Positions 59,880-64,000 of a stretch of DNA of 64,000 nucleotides are shown here, piece after piece. Under the pieces are notes generated by a model. The model did no database searches, was not told the origin of the DNA, and saw only the letters and a list, made by a program, of their open reading frames with translations. The translations under genes were made by a program, and so were the position numbers. The stretch is from Megamerina dolium (lineage: Eukaryota > Arthropoda > Insecta > Diptera > Megamerinidae). The DNA is taken from positions 36,700,055 through 36,764,054 of the forward strand of contig OY978529.1 in assembly GCA_963854835.1 (NCBI GenBank). Direction: 5' to 3'. Each line of letters begins with the position of its first letter. The first letter of the stretch is position 1.

Positions 59880-62630
59880 AAATTGCAATTATCACTTTTA
59901 TTAGTTTATTTAGGGTAACTGACAAATCCCTGTAATAGAGGGACATCTTGCCCAATAAATTAACGTTTTGTACAATAAATTTGCTTATTGTACAATAAAT
60001 TATCCTTCTTGCTTTCTAGCACAAAAATTTATAAAAAAAAAAGGTGAACTAGAAGGTTAATTGCAGTTGAAATGTTTTCATAAATCATCATAAATCATAA
60101 TTGTCATAATTATGATTTCTGATGAATTAGTCAAATCAATTTTGAATACATTCAACATTTGGGAACATGCATTCAACGGCTTTAAAAGCCACATCCGTAG
60201 AAAATGGGTTAATCTCATCTTTATTGAGGAAGAGCTGAGAGCAAATGAAACAAATCCATAAAATAGTAATGTCAGAAACGACTTATTTAACTCTTTTTCG
60301 GTGATTAACATAATATTTGAAAATTAAAATTTTTAATGGAAATATTTTTTTGGACATTTCTAATTGAGAATTATTACAGAAACGTGCCACAAATGTGGAA
60401 GTAAAATAAAAGCAGTGAATAGATATATATTTCAAATATAATGGATCGTAAAGTGATCGCATGAAGATAAAATATACAAGAAATATTTCAAATTTTTAGC
60501 TCTTTATTTTGCCGATTGCTCATTCAGTGTCTGTAAATAAAAAAATTTTTTTGCGCTGTTGGTGGACTACAGCCATTTTAATTTTCCATTTTTCTTTTCC
60601 GTTGTTGGTACTTTTCAAGTACGACTACAAGTACTTGCAGTTGATCCTACGCCCGCAGATTTTTACTGGTTACAAAATATCATATTGAGATATTTATATG
60701 TATTGTATGTATGTATGTGAATGTGTGTGTGTGTGTGTGCGTATGAAAGTCATATGAATATAAAATACTTATAAATATATTTATGTAATTGCAGGGAGTA
60801 TTTATTCTCATCAATTCTGTGATTTAAATTGATTTCCTTATTAATGAACTTCCCTCTTATAGTTTACACATACAAATGTACTATTTATATATTGTATGTA
60901 TAAACAAATACATATACATAGATTTAATTAAAATTGTAAGTACACAGCTTAAATGAATTCAAACTTAATATTTTTCTATGTATAGGCATACCCTGCAGCA
61001 CAAGCGAGTGCCAATTGCTTCTATTTAGTTAGAATGACAAATTGACTTAGGAAATGAACTATTTCAAAACAATGCTGAGAACGAAGTCTCACTAGTTTCT
61101 ATATTTATTGAGTAAATTCATTAAAAAAAAATGCTCTATTAACTCCTTTGAACTAGTACGTAGTCTGATGAAAGGTAATGCGCAGAGTGTCAGTTGAACA
61201 ATTGCATGAATATTTGTTTATTGAATTCGTATTCCATCTGATTATTTTAGCATTTGTTTTCTTTCATTGTTTAAACAAAAATTTAATGCCGGTTGTCAGT
61301 TAAAAACGAAATTGTAATTGTATGAAAATTTTCAACTGACTCCCAGCATCAAATTTTTATTTAAAGAATGGAAGAAAAAGAAGCAAAATAATTAAGTTCG
61401 AAAAATATTTCAATTAGAAAATAATTAATCAATCGATAAATATTAAATAAATTTAATAATATTGAAAGACTCCTTTGAACTCTTTTGAACTAGTTCATAG
61501 TAGTATTTATTGAATTCTTTTTCGAAATAATTCTTTTTGTTTCTGTTTTTTTCTTTGTTTGAACATAACTTTAAAGAACCATCATTGTTTTGTGGTACTT
61601 TTTTGAAAGTGGAAGCTAATATGATACAAATAATGGTTCAATGTAAAGTGACTAGTTATTTCAGTATCTCTTGGTGTGGTTAGCTGAGAACTAGTTTCAA
61701 GCAATATGAAGGAGAGAGTATATTAGGAAAAATATTAGGGAGAATTAACAACGAAACGTATAAAATAGTATGATCGAAGAGAAAGAACTAGTGAAATTGC
61801 CATTGCTTAAACAGTTCCAGTATACTGGAGGGATTGTCTGTCTGCACAGATTATTTCCCATTGATTGATTTAAAATGAAGTATACTTATACTTACATATC
61901 CCAATGTGCATTATGTATATACGAGAATGTGATAGTAAAGTTGCAATGTCAATAGCGTGTGATAATTATTTTGGCCTTGTATACAATACATTGTGACAAT
62001 TGTCATCATATGCATCGGAAGAGTATATGGTTGTACTCCCATACATTTTCACACATATACATAACTTTAATTGGAAATTCGTAGACATTGCTCTCAATTA
62101 TGGTGGAGTACTGTTTGCAAATAATCTTTATGCATTTTTTTTTTTTTTTCTTATGAATAATTAAAGCAAAGAATATTTTCATTTCATTTGAATTTAATTG
62201 TAATTGTCGAAATATTCATACCTAAATTAATATTTATTGTTTTGCAATAGATAGTACATATTTCGAAGGAAACACCGTATATTAATTAATATGTAAACGT
62301 GGGATCAACTTTAATGACATGACAATAAATGCATATTAATACTGCCAACATCAATTCAGTTATACTATTGAGTTCCCTTATAGTATTATTATTACACTAA
62401 ATACATTTTCTAACTCTCGCTAAGCCCTCGTGAACTTAGAAAAGTCATATAAGACAGCCTATTTTTCTTTCATCTAAATTATCAAGATATCTTGCAAGAA
62501 GAATAGGAAAACCAAATTTTTTAATATTTTTTCAAAAGCAATGAATAGAATCATTAAAAAATATCTCGTCAACTGCTCCTTTTTCTACTGCAGAATACTA
62601 ATGTCGCCATTGGCATTGATAAAAAATAAT
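59880..62630. other. Gene-free spacer
   Basis: AT-rich with a (GT)n tract at 60720-60742 and a short repeated 'ACTCCTTTGAACT(A)GT' word near 61141 and 61470. No gene, RNA gene or recognised mobile element. Confidence 0.45.
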
Positions 62631-62636
62631 AAATAG

Positions 62637-62905
62637 GTGGCACTTAAAGCCTCGAAGGGCTCATTGGCCGAGCTTCTCTTCCATTACTGTTGAGCGTGTT
62701 AAATTTTTGGACAGTATTAGAAGGGACCTACTTATTTTAGCCGATTCCGAACGGCAGAACCCTTGTGACATCAATTTTTCTGAGCTTTGTCACAGAGTTC
62801 TTTTAGAAGCTTTTTTCATGGCAAAGTTGTTACTCTCGGAAGAATTGCCAATTGCTTGCCGACAAGTGGGTACCGTTCAAAAGCAAAATCTTTTCGAAAT
62901 AAATT
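62637..62905 (-). mobile_element. tRNA-derived SINE, copy 4 (head missing)
   Basis: On the - strand it has the body blocks (GGTACCCACTTGTCGGCAAG, AATTGGCAATTCTTCCGAGA, GTTCTGCCGTTCGGAATCGG, GTAGGTCCCTTCTAATACTG), the tail hairpin (GAGCCCTTCGAGGC) and the end GTGCCACCTATTTATTATTT. The tRNA-like head is not present, so it is 5'-truncated. Confidence 0.8.
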
Positions 62906-63400
62906 TAGGCATTGATACTTAAAACTATTTCTATTTTCTATTCCAACTGGCAGCTGCTATTTATGGCTAAAGCACCGCGATTTGGATATCCTTTAATAAT
63001 TGCCGCAATGTCTTCGAAACTACATACTTATAGCATTGAAATTTGTGAGTGGTGTTTCATCGTGCACAAGACTTTGGCCATCTGTAGAGGAGTTCACAGA
63101 TATGAATTCAATATTACTATTTTATAATCAGAAATCTTTCTCATAGTTGGGAAAGTGCAATAGTGTCGAAATTTTTTGTTATACAATATTTTTATTTTTA
63201 TTGCAATAATGTCGAAAATGTGAGAGTTGTAAAAATATTATTTCGATATTACTGCACAAATTTTTGCCGTAATGTCGAAAATGTAAATTCACAAATTTCT
63301 ATTTCGATATAAATGCTAAATTTTTAGATTAATATAATTCGATATAATTTCGCATATTTATGCAATAATGTCGAAAAGTGTAAAATAAATTTTCGACATT
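62906..63400. other. Gene-free segment with a degenerate 'AATGTCGAAAA' repeat
   Basis: The words 'AATGTCGAAAATGT' / 'TTTCGATAT' recur about every 40-70 bp between 63160 and 63390, a short degenerate tandem pattern. No gene. Confidence 0.4.
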
Positions 63401-63479
63401 TTAAGTAGTGACTGCCCCAGAAGTGTAATTTTGCGGCGAGCCAGGGTCGGACAGTGACACAGGAGCATGAGTTATTGAC

Positions 63480-63665
63480 TCCAGAAAGCTCGGAAAAAGT
63501 GATGTAACGAAGGTTCTGCCGTTCAAAATCGTCCAATATGAGTAGGTCCCTTCGAATACTGTCCAAAAATTTAACACGAATAAATATACTGAGTGTGAAG
63601 TTCGCCCAAAGGGCCCTTCGGCGCCTATATGTTAAGTGCCACCTATTCATATATTTTTTTCTTAA
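63480..63665 (+). mobile_element. tRNA-derived SINE, copy 5 (3' part)
   Basis: Body end and tail: 'GGTTCTGCCGTTCAAAATCG', 'GTAGGTCCCTTCGAATACTG', the tail hairpin GGGCCCTTCGGCGCC and the end GTGCCACCTATTCATATATT. It has the opposite orientation to copy 4 about 0.6 kb away, so the two tails form a diverged inverted repeat. Confidence 0.75.
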
Positions 63666-64000
63666 GAAGCGTGAAGCCTTCCTTTGTGTCAACCCATTAC
63701 GTTTTAGATGCCTGATGATCATTATTACTATTAACAGACCTTTATGCACTGCGACCAGACTTGATCTATTGTCTAATGGTCTGATGATATTAGGCATTTT
63801 GTTAAATTGCATGTTTGATATGATTAAGAAAGTTAAGTACACTTCTTTCAAAAGTTTAAGCTGTATTCCCACAGAACCTGCAATCAGTAGTGTTTGACAG
63901 ATCGGTGTTACTAAGGTGATGCGTTAGGTCACAGTGTTTCGTCCTAGAATTCTTTTCGACTTTAAATATTCTTTTTCTTTTTTAATAACCTTCGGGTCTT

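Overview
This is a 64 kb piece of an AT-rich, repeat-rich insect chromosome. The protein-coding genes have short GT-AG introns, the spacers are full of CAA/GTT, GAT and AAT microsatellites, and the set includes a GCM-domain regulator, a MADF-BESS protein and a mitochondrial trifunctional-protein alpha subunit. Together these point to a higher dipteran. A tephritid-like fly is my guess from repeat style; the species cannot be fixed from sequence alone.

Four protein-coding genes can be supported. (1) A MADF-BESS DNA-binding protein on the + strand (19377-23813, two coding exons, 519 residues), whose 2.9 kb intron is largely made of a ~156-bp repeat. (2) The mitochondrial trifunctional enzyme alpha subunit (Mtp-alpha/HADHA) on the - strand (25018-27844, six coding exons, 784 residues), tail-to-tail with gene 1. 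(3) An unrecognised single-exon acidic protein on the - strand (35776-36873, 365 residues). (4) A glial-cells-missing family transcription factor on the - strand (38867-42780, two exons, 616 residues), with a 112-codon ORF just upstream on the same strand. All exon joins were checked by reading phase across the splice sites; the three spliced or unspliced lengths of genes 1, 2 and 4 are exact multiples of three. The genes are functionally unrelated and there is no operon-like organisation.

The rest is mobile and repetitive DNA. There is a non-LTR retrotransposon 3' end with RNase H (3985-5430) and a smaller fragment of a similar element in the gcm intron. A mariner fossil with inverted termini lies at 50184-51215, a second DDE transposase remnant at 30.6-31.7 kb, and a decayed BEL/Pao gag region at 52.1-54.0 kb. 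Five copies of a tRNA-derived SINE are present (31.0, 47.2, 56.0, 62.6 and 63.5 kb).

The most distinctive feature is a set of diverged tandem repeats with near-nucleosomal periods: family A (~156 bp, in seven regions and both orientations), family B (~154 bp, nine units at 34.15-35.55 kb and inverted units at 5.65-6.06 kb), and family C (a 299-bp dimer-like unit inside a ~1.6 kb element with 13-bp inverted termini at 45.4-47.06 kb, plus a shortened copy at 59.5-59.87 kb). All three share a TTTGTATGGGAG-like box. The left 19 kb, 28-34 kb, 43.3-45.4 kb and 59.9-62.6 kb contain no gene I can support.
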